The position numbers and the translations under genes are program-made. This document shows positions 41,896 to 50,621 of a stretch of 64,000 nt of DNA, piece after piece. Source of the stretch: Actinobacteria bacterium HGW-Actinobacteria-4 (GTDB lineage Bacteria; Actinomycetota; Actinomycetes; Actinomycetales; Demequinaceae); the NCBI GenBank assembly GCA_002841315.1, contig PHEW01000004.1, positions 124,001 through 188,000 of the forward strand, written 5' to 3'. Position 1 is the first letter of the stretch. Every line of letters starts with the position of its first letter. The notes beneath the pieces are model-generated. The model had not been told where the DNA came from, did no database searches, and was given only the letters and a program-made list of their open reading frames with translations.

Positions 41896-41909
41896 ATAAT
41901 GTACATTAT
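41896..41909. repeat. 14-bp AT-rich perfect palindrome between convergent genes
   Basis: ATAATGTACATTAT stands in a GC-rich region 10 bp after the esterase stop, with a GCGTTAT just downstream. No gene starts here, so it is not an obvious operator. A recombination-site core or a relic of a lost promoter are possible; no recombinase gene is nearby. Confidence 0.5.
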
Positions 41910-41931
41910 CGGCGTTATGCTCGGAGGCGGC

Positions 41932-41961
41932 CGCGCTAGGCAGCCACCATCACCTAGCGCG
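41932..41961. terminator. Hairpin between convergent esterase and MarR genes
   Basis: CGCGCTAGG and CCTAGCGCG form a perfect 9-bp stem with a 12-nt loop. The MarR stop codon lies in the right arm. It could end both transcripts, but there is no T run. Confidence 0.4.
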
Positions 41962-42454
41962 CTGCGGCCTTGTCGCCGAGCGCCTCCGCCAGCGCCTTGA
42001 GTCCCGCCAGCAACCGCTCGCGGCTAGCTGGCGTCACCAACTCCAGGATGTGAGCTTCGTTGGTGAGGTGCGCCGCGTGGCATCTGTCGAAGACGTCTCG
42101 ACCATGATCCGTGAGCCTTACACGCACCACTCGTCTATCCGTCTCATCGGTGTTGCGCGTCACGAACCCTCGCTGCTCAAGCTTCGAGATTCGATGGGTG
42201 GTGGTTCCCGACGTAATCATCATGGTTCGGTTCAGTTCGCCTGGGCTGAGTTCGTATGGTTGTCCAGCACGACGCAGCGTGGCCAGAACGTCGAACTCCC
42301 ACGATTGCAAGCCATGGTCCGCGAACACCACGTCAAGCCGTTCCTGCACGAGAATCGCAAGCCGTGACAGCCTCCCGATGACTTCCATAGGGCTAACGTC
42401 AAGATCAGGGCGTTCACGTTGCCATTGGCTCACGTAGTAGTCGACAGCGTCCAT
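41954..42454 (-). CDS. MarR-family transcriptional regulator, divergent from an exporter
   Basis: 166 residues with a winged helix (LQSWEFDVLATLRRAGQPYELSPGELNRTMMITSGTTTHRISKLEQRGFVTRNTDETDRRVVRVRLTDHGRD). The ATG at 42454 has GGAG 6 nt upstream, which decides against longer starts at 42478 and 42481. It is divergent from the EamA-type transporter, with two palindromic operators between them, so it most likely represses the transporter and itself and responds to a toxic compound or drug. Confidence 0.9.
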   Translation of the reverse strand: MDAVDYYVSQWQRERPDLDVSPMEVIGRLSRLAILVQERLDVVFADHGLQSWEFDVLATLRRAGQPYELSPGELNRTMMITSGTTTHRISKLEQRGFVTRNTDETDRRVVRVRLTDHGRDVFDRCHAAHLTNEAHILELVTPASRERLLAGLKALAEALGDKAAAR

Positions 42455-42470
42455 GATGATCTCCACTTCT

Positions 42471-42482
42471 CTTGACATCAAG
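42471..42482. promoter_or_regulatory. MarR operator 1
   Basis: CTTGACATCAAG, an inverted repeat CTTGA/TCAAG. It contains TTGACA (42473-42478), the -35 of the transporter promoter. Confidence 0.68.
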
Positions 42483-42495
42483 ATATCATGGAACT

Positions 42496-42501
42496 AATCT
42501 C
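42496..42501 (+). promoter_or_regulatory. -10 element of the EamA transporter gene
   Basis: TAATCT lies exactly 17 bp after TTGACA in operator 1, and its last bases enter operator 2. Confidence 0.6.
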
Positions 42502-42515
42502 TTGATATCAAGAGA
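42498..42515. promoter_or_regulatory. MarR operator 2
   Basis: TCTCTTGATATCAAGAGA is an 18-bp perfect palindrome with the same CTTGA/TCAAG core as operator 1, covering the predicted transcription start of the transporter. Confidence 0.72.
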
Positions 42516-42526
42516 AAGGCACAAGA

Positions 42527-43375
42527 GTGTCTCCCACGTTTCGTGTCGCCGCGGTCACGTCACTCGCTCCGATCCTTTGGGGCACCACGTACTTAGTCAC
42601 CACCGAACTGATCCCCGACGGCGGTCCCCTGCAAGCGGCAACCGTGCGCGCCCTCCCCGCAGGCTTGGCCTTGCTCGCCCTCACGCGCACTCTCCCCCGC
42701 GGCGCTTGGTGGTGGAAGAGCGCTGTACTCGGATTTCTCAACATCGGTGCGTTCTTCGCGCTCTTGTTTGTAGCGGCGTACCGTCTTCCAGGAGGGGTCG
42801 CGGCAACCCTGGGCGCTGTTCATCCGCTGATGGTCGCCGTCCTGGCCATTGTCGTGCTCCGTGAAGTCACGCGGCACCGGGCAATCGCCTCCGCTATCGT
42901 CGGGCTATCGGGCGTGGCGATGCTGGTCTTGACGCCCAATGCAGCGCTTGACGTCTGGGGCGCGACGGCCGCACTGCTCGGTGGTGCGTCTACCGCGCTC
43001 GGTGTGATTCTCACCAAGAAATGGGGACGGCCCACTGGGTTGCTCAATTTCACCGCGTGGCAACTCGTGGGAGGCGGCCTCTTCTTGTTGATTCCGATGC
43101 TGATGGTGGAAGGCGTTCCGTCACACCTCTCCGCCACGAGCGCCGTTGGTTACGCGTGGCTTGCGTTCCCCGGCACAGCGGTTGCCTACGCGGCATGGTT
43201 CTACGGGATCTTCCGTTTGCCGGCACCACGAGTCAGCATTCTCGCGTTTCTCGCTCCGCTGGTCGCCACCGTGCTGGGCTGGGCCGTGCTGGGTGAGTCT
43301 TTGACTCCTCTGCAGCTGGTCGGCGCCGCCGTGGTGGTGTGTAGTGTCTGGTACGGGCAGAAGTCGTCGCCGTAA
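42527..43375 (+). CDS. EamA/DMT-superfamily transporter
   Basis: 282-residue membrane protein with about ten helices in two EamA repeats (APILWGTTYLVTTELIP, LALLALTRTLPRGAWWW, and VGYAWLAFPGTAVAYAAWFYGIF with a final LVATVLGWAVLGESLTPLQLVGAAVVV). Probably a metabolite or drug exporter. The GTG start at 42527 follows AGAAAGG. Control by the divergent MarR protein is supported by two operators overlapping the promoter. Substrate unknown. Confidence 0.9.
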   Translation: MSPTFRVAAVTSLAPILWGTTYLVTTELIPDGGPLQAATVRALPAGLALLALTRTLPRGAWWWKSAVLGFLNIGAFFALLFVAAYRLPGGVAATLGAVHPLMVAVLAIVVLREVTRHRAIASAIVGLSGVAMLVLTPNAALDVWGATAALLGGASTALGVILTKKWGRPTGLLNFTAWQLVGGGLFLLIPMLMVEGVPSHLSATSAVGYAWLAFPGTAVAYAAWFYGIFRLPAPRVSILAFLAPLVATVLGWAVLGESLTPLQLVGAAVVVCSVWYGQKSSP

Positions 43376-43405
43376 GCACGAGGACGCCCATCGGGAATGT
43401 GGGCC

Positions 43406-43432
43406 GGGAACAATCGCCGGTCAGCGTGCGTT
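43406..43432 (+). promoter_or_regulatory. Sigma-R (SigH)-type promoter of rbpA
   Basis: GGGAAC (43406-43411) and GTT (43430-43432) with exactly 18 bp between them match the sigma-R consensus GGGAAT-N18-GTT. rbpA is a known sigma-R target in Streptomyces, which supports thiol-stress induction here. The sigma factor gene is not in the window. Confidence 0.72.
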
Positions 43433-43473
43433 CCATCACCACAGGCATACCCCGCCTGCAAAGGGAGGCTGAC

Positions 43474-43821
43474 ATGGCTGATCGAGGATTGCGCGGCATG
43501 CGTCTGGGTACACAGAGCATGGAAACCGCAGCGCACGCTGAACTCGCAGAGCGAAACGATGTTCACTACGACTGTCCCGTGGGGCACGTCATCACCATGC
43601 CGTTCTCCGTGGAAGCCGACATCCCGCTGTCGTGGGAATGCCACTGTGGGGCGCTTGCGCTCCTGCGTGACGGCGAGCAACCCGAGCCACGCGAAGTCAA
43701 GATTCAGCGCAGCCACTGGGACATGCTCCTTGAGCGCCGCACCATCCCTGAACTCGAAGAGCTCCTCGAGGAGCGGCTGGACCTCTTGCGTGCGGGACGC
43801 CTCGGTTCTCCCGTCAAGTAG
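43474..43821 (+). CDS. rbpA: RNA polymerase-binding protein RbpA
   Basis: Actinobacterial transcription factor that holds the principal sigma factor on RNA polymerase and stabilises open complexes. It is 115 residues with the characteristic N-terminus RGLRGMRLGTQSMET, the zinc-binding region CPVGHVITMPF...WECHCG, and the basic linker plus sigma-interacting helices KIQRSHWDMLLERRTIPELEELLEERLDLLR. AAAGGGAGG lies before the ATG. It converges with the ppm gene. Confidence 0.97.
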   Translation: MADRGLRGMRLGTQSMETAAHAELAERNDVHYDCPVGHVITMPFSVEADIPLSWECHCGALALLRDGEQPEPREVKIQRSHWDMLLERRTIPELEELLEERLDLLRAGRLGSPVK

Positions 43822-43831
43822 AAACGCGCTG

Positions 43832-44572
43832 CTAGCGCCTGCGGAACGCTCGAATGAGTTGGCGCCACCGGTGCGTGACGCCCCAGGTTGTCACTTTGGT
43901 CAAGGCCTCGCGCACAATCGCGCCGCTCATCTTTGAGGTGCCGTAGGTGCGCTCGACGAACTCGATAGGCACCTCAACAACGGTCCCGCCTGCCTTGAGC
44001 ACTCGCCAGCACATGTCGATCTGGAAGCAATAGCCCTGAGACTCAACATCGCCGAGGTCGAGTTGACGTAATATCGCCGCAGAATAGGCCCGATACCCTG
44101 CCGTAGAGTCCCGAACAGGGATCCCCAACGCAAGCCGGACATAGGCGTTAGCCCTGGTAGACAGCAACTTACGCGAGAGTGGCCAATTCACAACACTCCC
44201 CTGCGACACCCACCGCGAACCAATGACCAAGTCGTGATCGCCTGCCTTGGCGAGGAGGTCCGGTAGCTGGTGCGCCTGATGCGACCCATCCGCGTCCATC
44301 TCGACCAAGGTGCTGTAGCCGCGCTCAAGTCCCCATGCGAAGCCCGCCAGATAGGCGGCTCCAAGGCCGTTCTTCTCAGCGCGATGAAGGACGTGGATCT
44401 GGGAATCCCGGCGAGCCGCGGCATCGGCCCACTCCCCCGTGCCATCAGGTGACGCGTCGTCGATGACAACGATGTCCACGTGAGGAGCGTGACGGCGCAC
44501 CGCCTCGACCTGGATCGGCAATGACTCCAGCTCGTTGTACGTGGGAATCATGACGAGCGTCGCCGCTACCAT
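43832..44572 (-). CDS. ppm1: Polyprenol monophosphomannose synthase (GT2)
   Basis: Transfers mannose from GDP-mannose to polyprenyl phosphate, giving the donor for lipid and protein mannosylation. It is 246 residues with the GT2 motifs IPTYNELESLPIQV, VVIDDASPDGT, MDADGSH (DXD) and GSRWVSQGSVVNWPLSR, without extra membrane helices. The ATG at 44572 overlaps the lnt stop by 7 nt, so translation is coupled. In Mycobacterium tuberculosis the same two activities are one fused protein, Ppm1. Confidence 0.92.
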   Translation of the reverse strand: MVAATLVMIPTYNELESLPIQVEAVRRHAPHVDIVVIDDASPDGTGEWADAAARRDSQIHVLHRAEKNGLGAAYLAGFAWGLERGYSTLVEMDADGSHQAHQLPDLLAKAGDHDLVIGSRWVSQGSVVNWPLSRKLLSTRANAYVRLALGIPVRDSTAGYRAYSAAILRQLDLGDVESQGYCFQIDMCWRVLKAGGTVVEVPIEFVERTYGTSKMSGAIVREALTKVTTWGVTHRWRQLIRAFRRR

Positions 44573-46095
44573 TCGTACCGCTCCCCTACTCTTCTCAGCA
44601 TCGAGTACGTCACTAGAAGTCCTGGTACGAGTGCAAAAAGCCACTCTAGCGCGAGTCCCCACTTCACCGCGGGAGTAATCTCGCTGCGCAGTGGCAACTC
44701 TGCATACATGTGCTCCGCTGTGAACAGTCCCGTCTGCTCCACGACCCGGCCATTGGGTAGCACCACGGCGCTGACGCCCACCGTCGACACTTGCACGGCC
44801 GCACGGCCTGTCTCCATCGCCCGGAAGCGGGTCATCGCTAGTTGCTGAGTGCTCTCGGCAGTGCGCCCAAAGTTCGCGTTGTTGGTCTGCACAATGAGAA
44901 TCTCTGCACCGTTCGCGACGGAGTCACGGACTACCCAGTCGTAGGCCACCTCGAAGCAGATCACCACGCCCAACGTGACGTCGCGATCCAGCCGTTCCAC
45001 CGGTAGTGGCACCACTCCAGGCCGGTCGCCCGCCACCATATCGGTGCGCACGCGGTCAACCTCCTTGGAGAAGAACCGAGCCACGCTGCGCATGGGAATG
45101 TACTCAGCAAACGGCGCGGGCCGCTGTTTGTTGTACTGCGCCAACACCGTTCCGTCCGCCGTCCACAACAGCGAGGCGTTGTAGCGGCCGTTGTCAGGGC
45201 TATAGTCGCCCGTCCCCAACAGAAGGGGAACGCCAGCAATCTGGGCAGCCTCACTCACGGCCTCAAAGGTTCGCACATCAGTGCGGGGGTCATAGTCGGC
45301 AGAGTTCTCCGGCCACAGCAACACGTCCATGGGTCCGGGCTCGCTAGCGATCAGCAAGTGCGTCTGCGCTAGGTGATTCTCTGTCACCTGGCGGGCCTGG
45401 GCAAAGGCGTCGAGCCCGGCATTTGGCACGTTCCCTTGCACTACGCCAGTGCGTAGAGTGCCAGCTTGGGCTTGGGCGGCTATCGGCATGGCGAGGCCCA
45501 CGAGCAGTAGCACCACTGCAGCGAACGGTGCCGTGGCGGCCATGAGCGGGATGCGCGCTCGCAACGCCGCGACGCCTATCGCCACCAGCGCGCCAATGGT
45601 CACGGTCACCCAAGACACCAGCGGAGCGCCTCCTAGCCACGCCAGCCGCGCCACCGGAGAATCGACCATTCCAAAGGCAACCCGGCCCCACGGGAAACCG
45701 CCAAAGGGAACCATCGACCGCAGTTGCTCCATCCCCACCCATACGAGCGCAAAGACTGGAGCACGGAGCCAGAGCAGCCGTTCAAGGACTCCGGACAGAT
45801 CCACATGAACCCATGCCGCCGCGGCGAGGCCAATCGCGAGCCCCTCCACGATGCTGAGAGCCGCCCACGGGATGGGCCCTACTGAAACGTAGGCCCACCA
45901 CACATGCGGTGCGAAGAACGCGATGCCGAACGCCCAGCCCAGGCCCAAGGCGGACCACGCCGTCGCATCGTCGATGGTCCACCACAACATGGCGACCGCG
46001 ACAAAGATCAGCGGCCAAAGGTTCGCGTCAGGGAAGCCAAGGTTGAGGATGGTGCCGCCAGCGACGGCAACAACGAGCTTCCAGATTTTCAGCAC
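44566..46095 (-). CDS. lnt: Apolipoprotein N-acyltransferase
   Basis: Adds the third acyl chain to the N-terminal Cys of lipoproteins at the outer face of the membrane. It is 509 residues with about six to seven membrane helices in the first 200 residues, then a nitrilase domain with the triad Glu (LLWPENSAD, near 263), Lys (LAQYNKQRPAPFAEYIP) and Cys (VICFEVAYDW). A final helix anchors the C-terminus. The GTG start at 46095 has TAGGCT 6 nt upstream. It overlaps ppm1 by 7 nt. Confidence 0.93.
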   Translation of the reverse strand: MLKIWKLVVAVAGGTILNLGFPDANLWPLIFVAVAMLWWTIDDATAWSALGLGWAFGIAFFAPHVWWAYVSVGPIPWAALSIVEGLAIGLAAAAWVHVDLSGVLERLLWLRAPVFALVWVGMEQLRSMVPFGGFPWGRVAFGMVDSPVARLAWLGGAPLVSWVTVTIGALVAIGVAALRARIPLMAATAPFAAVVLLLVGLAMPIAAQAQAGTLRTGVVQGNVPNAGLDAFAQARQVTENHLAQTHLLIASEPGPMDVLLWPENSADYDPRTDVRTFEAVSEAAQIAGVPLLLGTGDYSPDNGRYNASLLWTADGTVLAQYNKQRPAPFAEYIPMRSVARFFSKEVDRVRTDMVAGDRPGVVPLPVERLDRDVTLGVVICFEVAYDWVVRDSVANGAEILIVQTNNANFGRTAESTQQLAMTRFRAMETGRAAVQVSTVGVSAVVLPNGRVVEQTGLFTAEHMYAELPLRSEITPAVKWGLALEWLFALVPGLLVTYSMLRRVGERYEW

Positions 46096-46101
46096 TCGGC
46101 A

Positions 46102-46107
46102 AGCCTA
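46102..46107 (-). promoter_or_regulatory. -10 element of lnt
   Basis: TAGGCT on the minus strand, 6 nt before the GTG at 46095. Confidence 0.5.
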
Positions 46108-46164
46108 CGTGAGAACGGCGCGCCTTCCGGTCGCCCCAACTCAGTCTCGAGCCCGGATCGCGGC

Positions 46165-48915
46165 CTAGTAGGCGACCACGCCTCGACGCATCGCATTGAT
46201 CGCAGTACGAGCCCGGTCTCGCACCGTAGCCGACGGCGCGACCTGCGCGATCTGATCGAGCGAGTCGATGACCTGCTTGCACCAACGAACCATGTCTCCA
46301 GGAGCGATCTCTGTGCCGCGCAGGACGGCATCGAGGTTCTTGCCCTGTGCCCACGCATGAATGGGACCGACGATCCCCCAATGCGGTACAGGCGTCTCTG
46401 GCAGCCGGTGAGAGGTGTGAAGGTCATCGACGCGAGCCCACGTGCGTGCCGTCTGAGCCAGCGCCTGGCCCAAGACTCCCTGCGGACCGCCGGGAACGCG
46501 CGGCGTGCGGTTGTCATCTTCCTTGCGCCCGTTGTAGAGCAAGGTCGATACCGTCGCGGCGAGGGCCGCTGGCGTGAGGTTGTCCCACACGCCGTCCTTG
46601 AGGCACTCCGCGATGACCAGGTCATTCTCGGCGAACACGGTGCGTAGCATCGCCCCGGCATCGGTCACCGTGAGGTCGTCGCCCTCGCCCGCAAGGTAGC
46701 CCAGCTCCACGAGCACAGCGCAACGCCTGTCGAAAATGCGCGCGATGGATCCGGTGGCCCGGCTGATCTCCCCGGTGAGCTTGTCCTTCTCGCGCAACGC
46801 CCTGAAGTACCGTTCGGCCCACCGCGCGTGCTCCTCACGGTCGGGGCATTGGTGGCACGGGTGGGCCTTGAGCGCACGCGACAGGTGGTCCGCCTCTTCA
46901 TCGCCTCCCGGCGCGATGCCGCGTGCGCGCTTGGCAGACGGACGGTCAAACGAGTGTCGCGAAGACTCCAGCACCTGAGCAAGCTCCCGCCTGCTACGCG
47001 CGTTGCGCGAGTCGAACTTCTTGGGAACCTTAATGGAGCCCACGACTTCGATCCCGTGATGGAGTTCGGATACCGCCAACCGGAACTGCCGGCCGGCATC
47101 GGTGATCACTGTGGGCCGCGGGCCGTGAGGATCATGATCGGACGCCACCACCACGGCCATGCCTGCGCGCCGCCCGCCGCCGATCTTCACCACTTGGCCT
47201 GGGGCTAGTTGGGAGAGCGTCTGTGCTGTCGCGTCCCGGCGCATGCGCCCAGCCTCCTTCGACGCCCCCTTCTGAGCGCGTGAGAGGCGGTCTCGCAGGG
47301 CCGCGTACTCGATGAAGTCGCCGCGGCTGCACTTCACCGCGTCGCGATAGCCCTGGAGGGCCTCATCCATGTCCTTGGCGCGTCGCGCCTTGCCCACCAT
47401 GCCCTGGTCTGCCTGGTACTGAGCGAACGACATCTCGAGCATCTCGCGTGCACGCGGCACCGATGACGATCCCACCAGGTTGATGGACATGTTGTACGAA
47501 GGTTGGAACGAACTCACCAGCGGGTAGGTGCGCTTGGAGGCGAGCCTGCCAAGTTGCGCGGCGTCGAACCCGGGATGCTCTACGACCACAGCGTGACCCT
47601 CGATATCGATGCCGCGGCGGCCCGCGCGGCCGGTCAGCTGGGTGTACTCCCCTGCCGTGAGGTCCTTGTGGCCCTCACCGTCCCATTTCACTAATTTCTC
47701 GAGCACCACCGAGCGCGCCGGCATGTTGATGCCCAGCGCGAGCGTTTCTGTGGCGTAGACCACCTTGATGAGTCCCGCGGTGAAGAGCTCTTCGACCACC
47801 TCCTTGAAGAGCGGGATCATGCCGGCATGGTGTGCGGCGATTCCCGCCTCGAGGTGGTCGCGCCAGTGGGCAAAACCAAGCGCGGTGAGGTCCTCGGTGG
47901 GGATTCCCGCGCAACGTTCGTCAATGATGGCGGCAATCCGCGCGCGTTGGGACTCGTCGGTGAGCGTCAGTCCAGAGGAGCGCACCTGGTCCACGGCATC
48001 CTCGCACCCCGCGCGGGAGAACACGAACACGATCGCGGGGAGCAGTGCGTTGCGGTCAAGCACGTCCACCACCGCAAAACGGGGCGGCGCCCGGCGTCCC
48101 CGTGGTCGCTTGCCGCCTCGAGCGGGCCGGTAGTTCATGCGGGTTGGCCGCGACGAGAACGGATCGTTGCGCTGATGCTTGGCAATCGCCTCAAGCTCTG
48201 GATTGAGGCGCGGGCTGGGACCGGGGTCGGTGGCGTCCACCCCAGGCGAGTAGAGATCAAACAGGCCCTCGCGCAGCAGCACGTGTGGCCATAACGGCAC
48301 CGGCCGATGCTCGCTCACAATGACGCGGGTGTCGCCACGGACTTCGCGCAGCCAGGCACCGAACTCCTCGGCATTGGAGACGGTCGCGGACAGTGACACA
48401 ATCGCGGTGCGGGCCGCCAAGTGGACGATGACTTCTTCCCACACCGACCCGCGAAAGCGATCGGCAAGGTAATGAACCTCGTCGAGCACCACCACACCAA
48501 GGCGGTCAAGGGTTCGCGAGCCCGCGTAGATCATGTTGCGAAGCACCTCGGTGGTCATCACCACGATCTCGGCCTCGGAGTTGACTGACGTGTCCCCCGT
48601 CAGCAAGCCCACCGAGTCTGGGCCGTAGACGGCGCGCAGATCGTTAAACTTCTGATTCGAGAGCGCTTTAATAGGCGTGGTGTAGAACGCCTTCTCGCCT
48701 CGCTCAAACGCGTGCCGCACCGCGAACTCGCCCACGATGGTCTTGCCCGCACCGGTGGGTGCCGCGACCAGCACGGAGTGCCCTTGAGCCACCGCTTCGC
48801 ACGCGTCGTACTGGAAGGGATCGAGCGGGAACGACAACGACTCTTCAAACGCCTGCAAGTCCCCGAGCTGCTGACGGGTCTTGAAGGCGCGAAATCGCTC
48901 GGAGGGGCTGGACAC
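46165..48915 (-). CDS. helY: Ski2/Mtr4-like RNA helicase (HelY)
   Basis: ATP-dependent helicase of about 916 residues in the SKI2 group with a DSHCT C-terminal domain. Motifs include QYDACEAVAQGHSVLVAAPTGAGKT, DEVHY (Walker B), SATVSNAEEF, YATETLALGINMPARSVV and QLTGRAGRRGID. The central beta-rich insert (MVGKARRAKDMDEALQGYRDAVKCSRGDF...) and the helical end match actinobacterial HelY. The GTG at 48915 rather than 48918 is chosen because TAGCCT is 6 nt upstream of it. Conserved next to tatAC and pafBC in Actinobacteria. Confidence 0.94.
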   Translation of the reverse strand: MSSPSERFRAFKTRQQLGDLQAFEESLSFPLDPFQYDACEAVAQGHSVLVAAPTGAGKTIVGEFAVRHAFERGEKAFYTTPIKALSNQKFNDLRAVYGPDSVGLLTGDTSVNSEAEIVVMTTEVLRNMIYAGSRTLDRLGVVVLDEVHYLADRFRGSVWEEVIVHLAARTAIVSLSATVSNAEEFGAWLREVRGDTRVIVSEHRPVPLWPHVLLREGLFDLYSPGVDATDPGPSPRLNPELEAIAKHQRNDPFSSRPTRMNYRPARGGKRPRGRRAPPRFAVVDVLDRNALLPAIVFVFSRAGCEDAVDQVRSSGLTLTDESQRARIAAIIDERCAGIPTEDLTALGFAHWRDHLEAGIAAHHAGMIPLFKEVVEELFTAGLIKVVYATETLALGINMPARSVVLEKLVKWDGEGHKDLTAGEYTQLTGRAGRRGIDIEGHAVVVEHPGFDAAQLGRLASKRTYPLVSSFQPSYNMSINLVGSSSVPRAREMLEMSFAQYQADQGMVGKARRAKDMDEALQGYRDAVKCSRGDFIEYAALRDRLSRAQKGASKEAGRMRRDATAQTLSQLAPGQVVKIGGGRRAGMAVVVASDHDPHGPRPTVITDAGRQFRLAVSELHHGIEVVGSIKVPKKFDSRNARSRRELAQVLESSRHSFDRPSAKRARGIAPGGDEEADHLSRALKAHPCHQCPDREEHARWAERYFRALREKDKLTGEISRATGSIARIFDRRCAVLVELGYLAGEGDDLTVTDAGAMLRTVFAENDLVIAECLKDGVWDNLTPAALAATVSTLLYNGRKEDDNRTPRVPGGPQGVLGQALAQTARTWARVDDLHTSHRLPETPVPHWGIVGPIHAWAQGKNLDAVLRGTEIAPGDMVRWCKQVIDSLDQIAQVAPSATVRDRARTAINAMRRGVVAY

Positions 48916-48921
48916 CACTCC

Positions 48922-48927
48922 AGGCTA
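48922..48927 (-). promoter_or_regulatory. -10 element of helY
   Basis: TAGCCT on the minus strand, 6 nt before the GTG at 48915. Confidence 0.5.
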
Positions 48928-49854
48928 CTGTGGCTTGCCGCCAAGAACTCGCAGCGACTTCTTGGCGACCTTGATGTGGAGGGGCTCGGCACCCACGAGT
49001 TCGCCGTCCGCAAATGCAGGCGGCATCGTCGCGCCCAGTGGTGTCTGAGTAATGATGACCTCATCGACGGGCGTGATGTGGATCCGGGTGTCGTGGATGT
49101 GAGAGCCGTCGTAGAGCTTGGGGAACAGCTTGACCACGTCCATCTTGCTCAGTGGGTCGGCGATCACCAGGTCGAGCTTGCCGTCAAGCACGCTCGACGC
49201 GGGCGAGATTATCAGCCCGCCACCAAAGACCGGGCCATTCGCGACCGCGATCAGTGTGCATTCCTGGGTCCATTCGCGTCCGTCGGCCTTCACCCGGATG
49301 CCGTACGGCTTGAACCGCGGCAGCTCGCGGGCGGTGGCGACCTTGTACTTGAGCGGGCCGCGGGGGAACTTCATGTTGGAGCCATACGCCGCCACCGCGG
49401 CGTCGATACCCGCACTGAGCACGGCAATGAAGTATCGCGGGCGGGCCGGGAGTTCAATTCCAGGTCCGGTCACCGCACCTAGGTCGATAACGCTGACGTC
49501 GCCCTCAAGCCCCTGCTCGATCCGTGCTACCGCAGCGTTGATGTCGTGAACGGGTAGCCCCAGCGCGATGGCCGCGTCGTTGCCAGAGCCGGCGGCAACA
49601 ATGCCGAGCGGCAACTTTCGGGTGGCGCACACCTGAACGCCAAGATGCACCATCCCGTCGCCGCCAACAACCACCAGCGCATCGATGTCGCGCCGATGCT
49701 TCATGGCGGCTTCATAGGCACCCGCCCACGAACCGCGAGACAGGTCGCGAATCTGGTGGCCACGGGCAGCTAGCGCGGCGAGCGCCTCGGCGCCCCACCG
49801 TTGGCCACGCCCTGAACCGGACGTGGGATTGGTGATCACACCTACTCTGCTCAC
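48925..49854 (-). CDS. Diacylglycerol/sphingosine kinase-like lipid kinase
   Basis: 309-residue protein with the DAGK catalytic domain (VITNPTSGSGRGQRWG, VVVGGDGMVHLGVQV, IVAAGSGNDAAIALGLP) and the C-terminal beta sandwich ending FADGELVGAEPLHIKVAKKSLRVL. It may phosphorylate diacylglycerol or a related polyprenol lipid, recycling signalling lipids to phosphatidate. The GTG start at 49854 overlaps the tatC stop by 4 nt, while a longer frame extends into tatC. Confidence 0.88.
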   Translation of the reverse strand: MSRVGVITNPTSGSGRGQRWGAEALAALAARGHQIRDLSRGSWAGAYEAAMKHRRDIDALVVVGGDGMVHLGVQVCATRKLPLGIVAAGSGNDAAIALGLPVHDINAAVARIEQGLEGDVSVIDLGAVTGPGIELPARPRYFIAVLSAGIDAAVAAYGSNMKFPRGPLKYKVATARELPRFKPYGIRVKADGREWTQECTLIAVANGPVFGGGLIISPASSVLDGKLDLVIADPLSKMDVVKLFPKLYDGSHIHDTRIHITPVDEVIITQTPLGATMPPAFADGELVGAEPLHIKVAKKSLRVLGGKPQ

Positions 49855-50621
49855 GATGCCTTCTCCCCTTGGTTTCGCTTGCGCAAGGCACCGATGCCTA
49901 TGGCGCCAAAGTATAGGGCGCACATGGGAATCGCCAAAGCGAACATCGTGATGACATCGGGCGTGGGGGTCATGACGGCCCCAAAAGTGAACATCACCAC
50001 CACGGCCCACCGCCACCCCTTGAGCCACGTGCGCGTCCGCACCGCACCACCCCAGGTGAGCAAGACCATCACCACGGGGAAGACAAACGCGATGCCAAAG
50101 GCGAGAAAGACCCGCATGGCGAAGTCCAGGTACAGCTGCGCGTCGAGCAGGCTTGTGGACTGGTCAGGCACAAACTCAGTGAGCAACCGCACCGCGTTGG
50201 GGAACACGACCCATCCCAGCGCAACTCCGGCCCCAAAGAGCGGGATCGCCGCGGCGAGGAAGCCCACGGTGTAGCGGCGCTCGTGGCGCTTGAGACCGGG
50301 CGAGACAAACGCCCACACCTGATACAGCCACCATGGTGACGAGATCAGTAGCCCCAGGAACAGCGCAACCTTGATCCGCATGTCAAGAGCGGTGGCAAGG
50401 CCAGAGAAGTTCAGGGTGATGGTTGATCCCCGTTCGCTGGCTACGGCCAGCACGGGTTCCTGGAGTGCTTCAAAGGCTGGCGTGAAGAAGAACCACCCCG
50501 CAATGGTCCCAATCGCCAGGCCAATGACGATGAGCGTGACGCGGCGACGCAGTTCCTTCAGGTGGTCCCTGAGGGGCATTCGCGCGTCGGGATTGCGGCG
50601 GCGCGCACCCCTACTTGTCAC
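49851..50621 (-). CDS. tatC: Twin-arginine translocase subunit TatC
   Basis: Six-helix receptor of the Tat pathway that exports folded proteins with RR signal peptides. It is 256 residues from the GTG at 50621. The N-terminus RRRNPDARMPLRDHLKELRRRV has the conserved cytosolic substrate-binding motif. The segments FVSPGLKRHERRY and FAFGIAFVFPVVMVLL-like helices are present. The start overlaps the tatA end by 11 nt, with AAGAAGG just upstream; an ATG at 50579 is the alternative. It lies in a tatA-tatC operon with only one TatA-type gene visible. Confidence 0.93.
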   Translation of the reverse strand: MTSRGARRRNPDARMPLRDHLKELRRRVTLIVIGLAIGTIAGWFFFTPAFEALQEPVLAVASERGSTITLNFSGLATALDMRIKVALFLGLLISSPWWLYQVWAFVSPGLKRHERRYTVGFLAAAIPLFGAGVALGWVVFPNAVRLLTEFVPDQSTSLLDAQLYLDFAMRVFLAFGIAFVFPVVMVLLTWGGAVRTRTWLKGWRWAVVVMFTFGAVMTPTPDVITMFALAIPMCALYFGAIGIGALRKRNQGEKAS

